From the NCBI GenBank assembly GCA_029226935.1, contig JAQXYZ010000061.1, forward strand, positions 1-48,316: 48,316 bases of DNA, written 5' to 3'. This document shows, one piece after another, positions 31,136 to 40,188 of this stretch. The stretch comes from Bacillota bacterium. Its GTDB lineage: Bacteria > Bacillota > Clostridia > Lachnospirales > Lachnospiraceae. Every line of letters starts with the position of its first letter. The first letter of the stretch is position 1. The position numbers and the translations under genes were made by a program. The notes under the pieces are model-generated. The model was not told where the DNA came from, made no database searches, and saw only the letters and a program-made list of their open reading frames with translations.

Positions 31136-32041
31136 TTATTCCTGCACACCGCCGATCAGCTCATGAATATCCTCAACACCATATTTTCTCATATATGCTT
31201 CAATCCCCTCTGCTACTTCCACAGTAGTATAAGGATTGACAAAATTCATGGCGCCCACTGCTACAGCGCTGGCACCTGCCAAAAGGAATTCAATCGCATC
31301 CTCTGCGTTGCTGATGCCACCCATACCGATTACCGGAATTTTCACTGCATGGGCAGCCTGATATACCATCCGCACTGCCACCGGCTTAATCGCAGGGCCG
31401 GAAAGTCCGCCTGTCCTATTTGCCAGTGCAAAGCGGCGGCGGTGGATATCTATCTTCATACCTGTAATCGTATTGATCAGTGAAATTGCATCCGCCCCTG
31501 CTGCCTCTGCCGCCTTTGCCATCTCAGTAATATCGGTTACATTAGGGCTGAGCTTCATGATTACCGGTTGCTTTGCCTTTGCTTTAATTCTGGAAGTAAT
31601 ATCATAAAGACAATCCGACTTCTGTCCAAAAGCAATCGCACCCTCCTTTACGTTGGGACAGGACACATTGATTTCCAGCATATCCACTTCCGTATCACCC
31701 AGACGCTCTACCACCTCAAGATAATCCTCCACACTCTTCCCGCAGACATTGACAATGATTTTGGTGTCAAACTGCTTCAAAAAGGGAATGTCCCTCTCTA
31801 TAAACACATCAATTCCCGGATTCTGCAGACCGATAGCATTGAGCATACCGCCATAGGTTTCCGCCACTCTTGGAACCGGATTGCCCGGCCAGGGTACATT
31901 GGCAACTCCCTTGGTCACTACTGCTCCCAGCTTGTTTAAGTCTACAAAGTCACTGTACTCCATGCCGGAACCAAAAGTCCCCGACGCAGTCATAACAGGA
32001 TTTTTAAATTCTACTCCTGCAATTGTCACTTTGGTATTCAT
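31136..32041 (-). CDS. pyrD: Dihydroorotate dehydrogenase B, catalytic subunit
   Basis: 301 aa. It oxidises dihydroorotate to orotate with FMN, passing electrons to the PyrK subunit and NAD. NPVMTASGTFGSGMEY, the active-site Cys in NVSCPNVKEG (family 1B), SLINTITGMKIDIH and GMGGISNAEDAIEFLLAGA for FMN phosphate are visible. Start and pyrK stop overlap as TGATG. It is the last gene of pyrC-pyrK-pyrD; the next gene downstream has its own promoter. Confidence 0.96.
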   Translation of the reverse strand: MNTKVTIAGVEFKNPVMTASGTFGSGMEYSDFVDLNKLGAVVTKGVANVPWPGNPVPRVAETYGGMLNAIGLQNPGIDVFIERDIPFLKQFDTKIIVNVCGKSVEDYLEVVERLGDTEVDMLEINVSCPNVKEGAIAFGQKSDCLYDITSRIKAKAKQPVIMKLSPNVTDITEMAKAAEAAGADAISLINTITGMKIDIHRRRFALANRTGGLSGPAIKPVAVRMVYQAAHAVKIPVIGMGGISNAEDAIEFLLAGASAVAVGAMNFVNPYTTVEVAEGIEAYMRKYGVEDIHELIGGVQE

Positions 32042-32829
32042 CAGATTTCCACCTCCCTTGCATCAAATACAGGCCCATCCGTACAAATTCTTGCATTGTT
32101 CACATGAGAATGATGATCCTTGTGGGTAGTCTTACATACACAGCCAAGACATGCCCCCACACCGCATGCCATCCGCTCCTCCAGAGAAATATACGCTGTG
32201 ATTCCCTTTTCCTGTGCATATGCCTTGATTGCACGCAGCATGGGCATAGGTCCACATGCCATAATCACATCTGCTTCTATTTGCAGCTCATTCATGACGG
32301 TAAGCACATTTCCTTTCGTTCCCACACTTCCGTCCTCTGTTGCCACCAAAACTCTGCCATACTTCTCCAGATCTTCCTTCAAAAAAAGTTGATTGTCCCT
32401 ATATCCCGTAATAATTGTAGCTTCCTTCCCCGCTGCCGAAAGTTCCTTGGCAAGCTGCAGCATAGGCGGAATCCCTATGCCGCCTCCCATGAGAACCACC
32501 TTTTTTCCTTCTCCTTCTTCTATCGGAAAGCCGTTTCCAAGAACTCCTAAAAGTTCTGCCTCCTGCCCCTCTTTCCATGTGGAAAACTCCGCAGTTCCAT
32601 CCCCCGCAATCCGATATACAATGCGAAGAGAAGACTGCTCCCTGTCTACCTCACAAATGCTGATTGGTCTGGGCAGCAGATGGGCACCATCCAAAGGATA
32701 AACACCGATGAACTGCCCTGCATGTGCATCCTTTGAAAGCTCCGTGGAAAGCCACATATCATAAATGTCCGGTGCAATCATTTTCTGTGAAAGCACCTTT
32801 GCTTTTACTTTTTTCTTTTTACTCATCAT
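32041..32829 (-). CDS. pyrK: Dihydroorotate dehydrogenase B, electron transfer subunit
   Basis: 262 aa from the ATG at 32829 (AAAGGAGAG upstream); a further upstream start at 32859 lacks a ribosome site. It has a flavin-binding barrel with LLPRPISI, an NAD-binding part with MGGGIGIPPMLQLAKEL, and the 2Fe-2S cysteines in CGVGACLGCVC plus a later Cys in ARICTDGPVF. The subunit passes electrons from PyrD to NAD. Its start overlaps the pyrC end by 11 bases. Confidence 0.95.
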   Translation of the reverse strand: MMSKKKKVKAKVLSQKMIAPDIYDMWLSTELSKDAHAGQFIGVYPLDGAHLLPRPISICEVDREQSSLRIVYRIAGDGTAEFSTWKEGQEAELLGVLGNGFPIEEGEGKKVVLMGGGIGIPPMLQLAKELSAAGKEATIITGYRDNQLFLKEDLEKYGRVLVATEDGSVGTKGNVLTVMNELQIEADVIMACGPMPMLRAIKAYAQEKGITAYISLEERMACGVGACLGCVCKTTHKDHHSHVNNARICTDGPVFDAREVEI

Positions 32830-34162
32830 TTTCTCTCCTTTGGTATACAATTTCCCCATCGCAGATGGTGTAATAAATCACTCCGGGAAGCTCTTCTCCA
32901 AGGAACGGAGAGTTGGAGGATTTAGATGCAAAGGAAGTAACCTTCCATGTCTCTTCAGGATGAAAGATCACAAGATTGGCACAAGCCCCTTCCTTGATTT
33001 CTCCTCCTTCTATCCCATACAGCCTGCAGGGCATAGTGCTCATACGCTGTATCAGCTGTGGCCAGCTCAGATACCCCTTATTTATCAGTTCCCTGATACC
33101 AAGAGATAATGCTGTCTCCAGACCGATAATACCGCTTGGCGCTTCCGTAATGGGCTTTGCCTTTTCCTCACTGCTGTGAGGCGCATGATCCGTTGCAATC
33201 AGGTCAATGGTTCCGTCCCTGAGACCTTCAATGATAGCAAGCCGGTCTGTCTCTTCCCTAAGCGGGGGATTCATCTTCGCCAGCGTGCCCTTCGCAATCA
33301 CAGCATCCTCTGTCAGGGTAAAATGATGTGGCGTTGCTTCGCCATGCACTTTTGTTCCTTGTGCCTTGTACTTTCGCAGCAATTCCACCACCTCTGCGGT
33401 ACTGATATGCTGAATGACCACCTCAGCCCCGGTCTGCCTTGCCAGTTCCAGATCCCGTTTTACCAGGCTGATTTCCGCCTCTCTGGGCGAACCTTCAATC
33501 TGGTAAAAGGCGGCTGCTTTGCCCGCATTCACACCGTTATTTGAAATAAGCTGTGGATTCTCCTCATGAAAGCTGATTGGTTTGCCCAATGCCTTCGCCC
33601 TCATCATAGCTTCCTTTACCAGCTCCGCATCCATCAGAGGAATACCGTCATCCGTAAATCCGGCAGCTCCTGCCTCGGACAACTCTTCCATAGGAGTCAG
33701 TGCCTTACCCGCCATTCCCATTGTTACGTTGACACAGGACGCAATATGGATTCCCGTTTCTTTTCCTCTGTCCAGCACATATCTTAGCGTTTCTGTGTTG
33801 TCCACAGGCGGCCTGGTATTTGCCATTAACACAATTTCCGTAAATCCGCCTCTCTCAGCCGCTTTAGCCCCGGTAAAAATATCTTCCTTATAGGTAAATC
33901 CGGGATCCCTGAAATGCACATGGGTATCTGCAAGCCCCGGAGCAATCAGAAGACCTGTTCCGTCAATAACCTGCATTTCCTCCGAATAGCAAGCGCTCTC
34001 CTCCACTGCTTCTGTCTGCTTTCTGTCATCTATTGAAAGCGACGTTTTTCCCAGATCAATAATTTTAGAAATCTTTCCTTCTTTTATCTCTAAATCTGCC
34101 TGATAAAGAGTCTCCCGAACAGGGTCGATAATCGTTCCGTTCCTGATCAAAAGCATGTCCAC
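32819..34162 (-). CDS. pyrC: Dihydroorotase
   Basis: 447 aa, class I type. It closes carbamoyl aspartate to dihydroorotate. Zinc ligands in DTHVHFRDPGFTYKEDI (H-x-H), later His in VIQHIST and GEATPHHFTL, and the Asp in ATDHAPHSSEEK are all visible. It leads the pyrC-pyrK-pyrD unit. pyrB, pyrE and pyrF are not in the window. The insertion of acidic residues around position 45-60 (QTEAVEESACYSEE) is not typical and looks like a loop extension. The leader from the promoter at 34195 is only about 30 nt, leaving no space for a PyrR attenuator. Confidence 0.95.
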   Translation of the reverse strand: MDMLLIRNGTIIDPVRETLYQADLEIKEGKISKIIDLGKTSLSIDDRKQTEAVEESACYSEEMQVIDGTGLLIAPGLADTHVHFRDPGFTYKEDIFTGAKAAERGGFTEIVLMANTRPPVDNTETLRYVLDRGKETGIHIASCVNVTMGMAGKALTPMEELSEAGAAGFTDDGIPLMDAELVKEAMMRAKALGKPISFHEENPQLISNNGVNAGKAAAFYQIEGSPREAEISLVKRDLELARQTGAEVVIQHISTAEVVELLRKYKAQGTKVHGEATPHHFTLTEDAVIAKGTLAKMNPPLREETDRLAIIEGLRDGTIDLIATDHAPHSSEEKAKPITEAPSGIIGLETALSLGIRELINKGYLSWPQLIQRMSTMPCRLYGIEGGEIKEGACANLVIFHPEETWKVTSFASKSSNSPFLGEELPGVIYYTICDGEIVYQRRENDE

Positions 34163-34194
34163 TTTCTCCTGTTCATAAATTTTCCTTTTGCATC

Positions 34195-34223
34195 ATTATA
34201 CCCGATTTTTCATTTGCTGCCTA
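34195..34223 (-). promoter_or_regulatory. Promoter of the pyrCKD unit
   Basis: On the minus strand, TAGGCA (34218-34223), 17 nt and TATAAT (34195-34200). The -10 is perfect and the -35 is poor. Confidence 0.5.
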
Positions 34224-34283
34224 TATAATTCTTAAAATCTAAAACAGAATGTGTAACACTTTCGTTTGATGGAATATTACGCA

Positions 34284-34319
34284 AAATGAGAGGCAGATAA
34301 AACATTCTGCCTCCCATTT
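34284..34319 (-). terminator. Terminator after the PrcB-like gene
   Basis: AAATGAGAGGCAGA (34284-34297) pairs with TCTGCCTCCCATTT (34306-34319) with one mismatch. On the minus strand it is followed by a short T-rich stretch. Confidence 0.65.
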
Positions 34320-34336
34320 GACTTTTTATTTCTATT

Positions 34337-34780
34337 TCAGTTAAACACTACCGGTTTATCCACAAACTCTGTTTTAATTACCACATACGGATAAGATGGC
34401 ATTTTTTGAACTGTTGCCTGATCCCCCGGTTCCGGTCCCACTAAGGTTGTATCTGCATAAATTGCATTTTCCGTCAGATAAAGTGCATTGACTGTAATGC
34501 TATATCCGCCGCTGATCTGCTGGCCATAACCTACACAGATATAGAGAAATCCGTTGTCCTGATAAGTGAGCTTAAATGCGTTTTGTTTCTTTTCTTCAAT
34601 AACCTCCTTAAGCTCCTGCGGAATATTATCCTCTGCAAGTACCGTAAATTCCAAATCCTTTATTTTTTCCATCGGATCCTTCTGCCGGGCACACCCCGCC
34701 AGCAGCACCGCTGCCATTACCAGCATCCCAATTCCATATTTCATAAGACATCTGCATTTATCCTTCATCTGTCCACCCAT
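34337..34780 (-). CDS. PrcB-like lipoprotein
   Basis: 147 aa. The signal ends with a lipobox LLAGC (Cys at about residue 30), so the protein is a membrane-anchored lipoprotein outside the cell. The mature part matches the PrcB C-terminal domain: YICVGYGQQISGGYSITVNAL, then VGPEPGDQATVQ and the closing YPYVVIKTE. PrcB in Treponema forms a complex with a subtilisin-like protease (PrtP); elsewhere its role is unknown. The neighbouring upstream gene encodes an HtrA protease, 62 bases away, which may be meaningful. A start at the fifth codon is possible. Confidence 0.82.
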   Translation of the reverse strand: MGGQMKDKCRCLMKYGIGMLVMAAVLLAGCARQKDPMEKIKDLEFTVLAEDNIPQELKEVIEEKKQNAFKLTYQDNGFLYICVGYGQQISGGYSITVNALYLTENAIYADTTLVGPEPGDQATVQKMPSYPYVVIKTEFVDKPVVFN

Positions 34781-34842
34781 AAATCATCATTCTTTTTAAT
34801 AATAATTTATGAGCCTCCTATGGAAAGAATACCATCAAAATC

Positions 34843-36264
34843 TTACGGTGTAACACTCTGGCTTCCAAGTGTTACCTGCACCGTCTTTGACTGATATCCC
34901 ACAGGGCTTCCCTGCATAATTGTCAGTTCCACCGTGGTTCCTACCGCATAATAGCTTAGTTCCTCTTTCAGTTCTGCCATAGAAGTTACCTTCTCGCCAT
35001 TTAGTGCGGTAATAATATCACCTCTTACGAGCCCTGCCTGATCTGCACCGGTTCCTTCAATTACCTTTGAAACATATACTCCCTTAGGTGCATCATAGAT
35101 CTGTGCGTACTCATCTACCACATCGACTCCGGTAATCCCCAGATAGCCCTGATTATTTTCACCGACCTTCAGCCTTGTCTGTTTGTTCATCAACTCTTCA
35201 ATAATCGGTTTCGCATCAGAAATGGGAATTGCATATCCGATTCCCTCTACCGCAGAGCCACCAATCTTATTCGAGTTAATTCCAATGACTTCACCCCTCA
35301 TATTTAAGAGCGCACCGCCGGAATTTCCGGGATTAATTGCTGCATCTGTCTGGATAAAGGTATTCACCTCTGTAGCATCCATCTGTGATGTGTTCTGAGT
35401 GGAAGATACTGCAATCGGTCTGTCCAAAGCACTGACTACTCCGGTAGTAACCGACTGCCCGTAACCCAATGCATTGCCGATTGCAATTACAGGCTCCCCT
35501 ACCGTCAAATCATCAGAACTTCCCAATTCCGCTATCTTAATCTGGTTCATGGTGTCTGCATCAATATCGCCAAGCTGAACGGCAATCACTGCCAGATCCT
35601 TATCTTCATCTGTTCCCTTTGTCTGTGCCTGCACCTGCTTCCCATCCACAAACTGAACCGTCAATTCTTCAGCAGAAGCAACCACATGGTAATTGGTAAC
35701 CAACAGAAGCTCTGTATCATTCTGACCTACAATAATTCCTGAACCGGAGCCACCTGCCTCCTGACTGTATTCCTGTCCGAAGAAAGTCATTTTCTCAATA
35801 TACCTGTTGTTAACGGAAACAACCGCCGGCATGACCTCCTTTACTACATCGGAAACATCTGTAACGGTAGTCAGCACCGTCCGGCTTTCTGCTTCCTCCG
35901 TGCTGTCTTCCACAGCCTCTTCACTCTCTGTATCTGTAGCAGGCAGGACAGCCGTCTCCTTTACCTTGGCATTGCTGTCATCGGTCTGTACAATCCCGAA
36001 GCTGGTTCTCAAAAGATCTGTTGCAAGGCTTACCGCCTGAAATCCCAGTCCTGCAAAAATGCCAAAGCATAATCCGCAGCATATTCCTATGGCAATCTTC
36101 CTGCCAAAATCAGAACCGCTCTTCTTTTTCTTGGGATTCTTTTCCGTGTTACCGGACTGATGATAATCACTGCCATTTACACCACTGAAACTTCCGCTGC
36201 TTCCATATTGATAAGTATTGGCAGAAGTGTTGTTATAATTGTTTGGATAATTATTTTCATACAT
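34843..36264 (-). CDS. htrA: HtrA/DegP-type membrane-anchored serine protease
   Basis: 473 aa from the ATG at 36264 (GAGG 8 nt upstream). The Asn/Tyr/Ser-rich cytoplasmic start (1-55) is followed by one membrane helix (about 60-83), an acidic linker, the trypsin-like domain with His in VTNYHVV, Asp in DEDKDLAVIA and Ser in NPGNSGGAL, then a PDZ domain (about 365-465) with GLVRGDIITALNGEKV. It degrades misfolded proteins at the outer membrane face under envelope stress. The upstream region contains a TGACA-N6-TGTCA palindrome that may bind a regulator. Confidence 0.93.
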   Translation of the reverse strand: MYENNYPNNYNNTSANTYQYGSSGSFSGVNGSDYHQSGNTEKNPKKKKSGSDFGRKIAIGICCGLCFGIFAGLGFQAVSLATDLLRTSFGIVQTDDSNAKVKETAVLPATDTESEEAVEDSTEEAESRTVLTTVTDVSDVVKEVMPAVVSVNNRYIEKMTFFGQEYSQEAGGSGSGIIVGQNDTELLLVTNYHVVASAEELTVQFVDGKQVQAQTKGTDEDKDLAVIAVQLGDIDADTMNQIKIAELGSSDDLTVGEPVIAIGNALGYGQSVTTGVVSALDRPIAVSSTQNTSQMDATEVNTFIQTDAAINPGNSGGALLNMRGEVIGINSNKIGGSAVEGIGYAIPISDAKPIIEELMNKQTRLKVGENNQGYLGITGVDVVDEYAQIYDAPKGVYVSKVIEGTGADQAGLVRGDIITALNGEKVTSMAELKEELSYYAVGTTVELTIMQGSPVGYQSKTVQVTLGSQSVTP

Positions 36265-36327
36265 AACAATTACCTCTTTTCCTTTCTGTTTATGCACCCA
36301 GTATATCCGGTAATTGTGTTCAATTTG

Positions 36328-36343
36328 TGACAGAAATTTGTCA
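36328..36343. promoter_or_regulatory. TGACA-N6-TGTCA palindrome upstream of htrA
   Basis: Perfect 5-bp inverted arms within the 89-bp region between htrA and the preceding glycosyltransferase gene. It may be an operator of a two-component or repressor system; no candidate regulator is adjacent. Confidence 0.3.
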
Positions 36344-36353
36344 TTTTTGTTAT

Positions 36354-37325
36354 TTAATGCCAGTAATATTTATTCATGGAAAAAGCTTTTACCAATTTTC
36401 GAGGCATATAACAATATCGCTTTCCCAGAAAATAACCCAGATACTTCCATCCGCTCTGCCAAAACAGCTTCACGATCAGCCATGGTTTTCCTATGCTGCA
36501 CAGATATTTACAGGTTTTCTTTACCAGTCTGATTCCTTCTGATTCTGTAGATAATCCCGAAAAAACCTGCGGATATTCCGCATGGGAGACACCAAGATCA
36601 AAATTCCTGTGAAACTGCTCCAGCCCACTGTAATTATGAGAATGCACTACCTTTGCCTGCGCCGCATACACAATCTGATTCCCGCTGTCAATAACCTTTC
36701 TGGCATAAATCATATCTTCATTAAAAATTGTATGATTGGTAAAGCCCTCCAGTTCATCAAAAAGCGATCTTCGGTAAGCAGCACACACATTAGAAGCAAA
36801 AAAAGTCTTAATCCCCATACTGTCTAAATCCTCAGCCGATTTGATCCGGGACGCCTCAGGATAATTAAAGGAGCGGGTATAACTTTCAATTACACCGCAC
36901 CCTTCTGCCGGAAGCTGTCTGGCATAGGTCACACCCACCTTTTCTGTTTCAAAAGGTGCCAGAAGATTCTCTATCAGCTTTTCATCGTAAGGGACCGCAT
37001 CATCCGTCATCAGGACAAAATATGGTGCCTCCGACAATGATACACCGTAATTTCTTGTTTTTCCATGATCAAACTCTTCCCTTGTAATATGCTTTACCGT
37101 CAAATTGGGATATTGCTTTATAAAATCATAGTCCTTAGCCAGCTGGTCAAAATATTTCTGTTCTGTGTTGATCAGAATAATCCTTCCCACCGGGCAGCTT
37201 TGATGCTTCAGCTGATCTAAAAGCCTGATTAATTTTTCGGTAGGTTTATAAACCGGTATGATTACATCTGCTTCTGATTTCATTTTCCTGATTTCCATCT
37301 TCTCTCTGAAACTAATCCATGTCAC
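36354..37325 (-). CDS. Glycosyltransferase family 2 (rhamnosyltransferase-like)
   Basis: Up to 323 aa; the conserved part begins at SEADVIIPVYKP, so the ATG at 37283 may be the true start. The GT-A fold shows VIIPVYKP, HGKTRNYG, the metal motif TDDAVPYDE and the later FNEDMIYARKV. The HGKTRNxG segment is typical of rhamnosyltransferases that extend wall or capsular polysaccharides. The C-terminal 60 residues are basic and amphipathic. It follows a strong terminator, so it is probably a separate unit from the LCP gene. It likely contributes to the surface polysaccharide made by the genes up to 48316. Confidence 0.85.
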   Translation of the reverse strand: MTWISFREKMEIRKMKSEADVIIPVYKPTEKLIRLLDQLKHQSCPVGRIILINTEQKYFDQLAKDYDFIKQYPNLTVKHITREEFDHGKTRNYGVSLSEAPYFVLMTDDAVPYDEKLIENLLAPFETEKVGVTYARQLPAEGCGVIESYTRSFNYPEASRIKSAEDLDSMGIKTFFASNVCAAYRRSLFDELEGFTNHTIFNEDMIYARKVIDSGNQIVYAAQAKVVHSHNYSGLEQFHRNFDLGVSHAEYPQVFSGLSTESEGIRLVKKTCKYLCSIGKPWLIVKLFWQSGWKYLGYFLGKRYCYMPRKLVKAFSMNKYYWH

Positions 37326-37339
37326 TGCATTTTTTCTTT

Positions 37340-37370
37340 AAAAAAGGACCAGCTGTTACGTTGGTCCTTT
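37340..37370 (-). terminator. Terminator after the LCP gene
   Basis: AAAGGACCA (37343-37351) and TGGTCCTTT (37362-37370) form a perfect stem followed on the minus strand by T6. Confidence 0.85.
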
Positions 37371-37385
37371 TCATTATCTCTATCT

Positions 37386-38531
37386 TTATTTGATATAACC
37401 GCTTGTATCTGACTGTACCTTATTACTGTATTCAAGTACCGCATCCGAAGGTGTATAAGCTTCATCCTCAAACAGGAAGCCATGCAGCCACTTAACATTT
37501 TCTGAAAGGGATACAGGTACAACGCAGCTTCCCTTTGAACCAATTGTTCCTGTTGCTCTCATGCTTTCCTCAGGGAAACCGGCCTGTCCGGTAATCTCAT
37601 ACTTACTAATTTCTCCCAAAAGCTCCAAAATTTCGGAGATATCCAGTGACGTATAAATCTCGTCCTTATCAAAGATCGCATTTGCAACTTGATTTAATGT
37701 TGCGGGAGAAGCCTTCTTCGCCTGATCAGCAACAGCCATCAGTACCTCTCTCTGACGCTCAGCACGCTTAAAGTCATCTCCTGCCGTATAACGGATACGA
37801 CAGTATGCAGTTGCCTGAAGTCCGTCTAACAGCTGATATCCGGTGCTTGTTACGGGTGTATAGCTTCTCTTCAAATCCTCCGCCATACAGATCTGATAAT
37901 TGTTCAGGTGCTTTAACTCTGCCTCATCCACATCAATCATAACACCACCCAATGCATCAATGGTATCACTTAATCCGGCAAAACCAACCGTAACAAAGTC
38001 GGTAATGTTCATGTCAAGGTTCATATTCAGCATATTGATTGCCTGCATGGGACCGCCCTTTGCATATGCTGCATTACATTTATTGTAACTGTCATTTCCG
38101 AGATTCAAATAAGTATCACGATAAACGCTGACCAGCTTGCAGGAACCGGTATCCAAATTAATGGATGCAATCATAATGGTATCACTTCTTGTATTCTTGG
38201 TAAGTGCACCGGTTGTTGAGTCCACTCCGAACAACGCAATATTACGGTACCCTTTCATGGTGGTTTCTTCCTTCTGCTCCACCTCCGGGTTAATAACGAT
38301 GTCTTCCTCCGGCAGATCTACCTTTCCTACCTTTTCTACCTTAAGTACTCCATAAAGCACTACTACCATGAGGAGCAGAACAAAAATCTCCACAATAAAA
38401 AGGATAATTTTGGTGCGTTTCTTCTTGGACTTCTGTGCAGAAGCCGGTACCTTCTTTTTTTTCTTCACTGCAGCAGGCTCTTCATTCCTTACCGGTCTTT
38501 TTTTAACAGGTTTCTTTGATGTTGTTGTCAT
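37386..38531 (-). CDS. LytR-CpsA-Psr (LCP) family wall-polymer ligase
   Basis: 381 aa from the ATG at 38531 (GGGAGAG upstream). A very basic N-terminus (KKRPVRNEEPAAVKKKKK) precedes one membrane helix (about 40-62). The LCP domain (about 95-300) shows RSDTIMIASI, YRDTYLNL and RIRYTAGDDFKRAERQREVL, the Arg/Asp residues of the pyrophosphate site. These enzymes transfer undecaprenyl-linked glycopolymers to peptidoglycan. Its neighbours make such a polymer, so it is the likely attachment enzyme. It ends at a strong terminator. Confidence 0.93.
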   Translation of the reverse strand: MTTTSKKPVKKRPVRNEEPAAVKKKKKVPASAQKSKKKRTKIILFIVEIFVLLLMVVVLYGVLKVEKVGKVDLPEEDIVINPEVEQKEETTMKGYRNIALFGVDSTTGALTKNTRSDTIMIASINLDTGSCKLVSVYRDTYLNLGNDSYNKCNAAYAKGGPMQAINMLNMNLDMNITDFVTVGFAGLSDTIDALGGVMIDVDEAELKHLNNYQICMAEDLKRSYTPVTSTGYQLLDGLQATAYCRIRYTAGDDFKRAERQREVLMAVADQAKKASPATLNQVANAIFDKDEIYTSLDISEILELLGEISKYEITGQAGFPEESMRATGTIGSKGSCVVPVSLSENVKWLHGFLFEDEAYTPSDAVLEYSNKVQSDTSGYIK

Positions 38532-38702
38532 TCTATCAATCTCTCCCTTATACTCATGTTTCACGTTTCATTTGGGCCTTATCATCCGTGATCTCTCACA
38601 AGACACTATTTTCTCACAAAACCCTCTGTTAGGCAAGCCCCTGACCATTTTTTTAATTTATCTTTAAGATTTGTAGATTTCCTTTATTATATGCATTTCA
38701 CT

Positions 38703-40112
38703 TTAGTAAGCATTTTTATTTATGAAGCCTTTAAAAATTGTAAGAAACATGATTTTAAAATCCATCGACATCGTCCAGTTTTCGATATAGAACAAGTCAT
38801 ACTCTATTCGCTTGCGGATGGAGGTGTCACCCCTGTAGCCATTCACCTGAGCCCACCCTGTAAGTCCCGGTCTTACCTGATGCTTAATCATGTAACGGGG
38901 GATTTCTTCCTTAAACTTCTCCACAAACTGCGGTCGTTCCGGTCTCGGACCCACTAAAGACATTTCCCCAACAAGTATATTGAACAGCTGCGGAAGCTCG
39001 TCAAGACTTGTCCGACGTAAGAATTTGCCGACTTTCGTAACTCGGGGATCATCCTTTACCGTCCATGCCTTCTGTTCCACGGAAGGCTTCTGCATTTCCA
39101 TGGTTCTGAATTTATACATTTTAAACAGTTTATTGTGTAGCCCGACTCTTTCCTGTTTAAAGATTACAGGTCCACGGCTTGTAAGACGCACTGCCAAAGC
39201 CGCCGCCAGCATAATCGGCGACGAAACGATAATGCCGCACAGAGAACCAACGATGTCCACAGCACGCTTGGCAACCCAGTTTAAAGTATTCGTCAGCGGC
39301 ACATAGCGAATGTTGATTACCGGCAGTCCCATAAGATCCTCTGTATAGGGATGGCTTGGAACCAGCGAATTATAATCGGGAATAAACTTGGTATGGACAC
39401 CTGATTTCTCACACAAATCCACAATATATTCGAGGTGGTCATAATCCTTCAAAGCCAGCGTAATCGCAATCTCATCCAGCTTATTTTCAGGCAGAATGTA
39501 TTTGATATTTTCTATTCTGCCCACCACTTTTACCCCTTTATAAACCGTACCGCTGGGAATACGGTCATCTAAAATACCTCTGATCACATATCCCCATTGA
39601 GGATTGGCATTAATCCTGGTAATATATTCCTCCGCTGCCCTTGAGTATCCAATGAGCAGAATATATTTCAGATTATAACCCTTTTTCCTGAAATAGAGCA
39701 GCAAATTCCTGATCATAGTACGGCAGATGGTAGTAAATGTCACATTAAAGACATAAAAAATCCCCATCATGGTACGGGAAAAATGCTGCTGCTTAATCAT
39801 ATACAAAAATACGATAAAAATGACAATTCCAACTGTATTGGATTTCAGGATAGCAGCAATCTCATATTTTCGTCTGGTTGCACGCTTAGGCGCATACATA
39901 TTAAATGCGTAGTACAACAAAAGAAATTCGGGCACAAGAAAATAGAGGAAACTAAAATAGGTCCCCATGTCAAGTGCACCCGCTCCGGGTTCCGTATCGG
40001 CAAATACGGTACAAAACTTTATATACCATGCAAGCAGGTAGGAAATCACCACCACAATGGCATCCACCAGCAAGTGCAATCTATTAAAATGCTTTTGATT
40101 GTCCTTTATCAT
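38703..40112 (-). CDS. Polyprenyl-phosphate sugar-1-phosphate transferase (initiating enzyme)
   Basis: 469 aa, WbaP/CpsE type. Four or five N-terminal membrane helices (about 10-125) are followed by a Rossmann-like cytoplasmic domain (about 130-260), a fifth re-entrant helix (VGSLCGIIVSSPIMLAAAL) and the catalytic domain with KQERVGLHNKLFKMYKFRTM, DELPQLFNILVGEMSLVGPRP and RPGLTGWAQVNGYRG. It loads the first sugar phosphate on undecaprenyl phosphate to start surface polysaccharide synthesis. It fits with the LCP ligase downstream and the GT2 enzymes upstream. Confidence 0.94.
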   Translation of the reverse strand: MIKDNQKHFNRLHLLVDAIVVVISYLLAWYIKFCTVFADTEPGAGALDMGTYFSFLYFLVPEFLLLYYAFNMYAPKRATRRKYEIAAILKSNTVGIVIFIVFLYMIKQQHFSRTMMGIFYVFNVTFTTICRTMIRNLLLYFRKKGYNLKYILLIGYSRAAEEYITRINANPQWGYVIRGILDDRIPSGTVYKGVKVVGRIENIKYILPENKLDEIAITLALKDYDHLEYIVDLCEKSGVHTKFIPDYNSLVPSHPYTEDLMGLPVINIRYVPLTNTLNWVAKRAVDIVGSLCGIIVSSPIMLAAALAVRLTSRGPVIFKQERVGLHNKLFKMYKFRTMEMQKPSVEQKAWTVKDDPRVTKVGKFLRRTSLDELPQLFNILVGEMSLVGPRPERPQFVEKFKEEIPRYMIKHQVRPGLTGWAQVNGYRGDTSIRKRIEYDLFYIENWTMSMDFKIMFLTIFKGFINKNAY

Positions 40113-40188
40113 ATCCAGCTACCTTCTTGCAGATATTTTACAATAATATTACAAAAAGCACAACACTAATTCAACAGTTCTCCCGCTC

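Noticed and set aside
34163-34230. PyrR-type attenuator before pyrC
   Set aside because: The leader after the predicted promoter is only about 30 nt, too short for the anti-terminator and terminator pair.
37322-37543. Small open frame between the LCP and GT2 genes on the minus strand
   Set aside because: It is an alternate frame overlapping the LCP 3' end and passes through a strong terminator hairpin.
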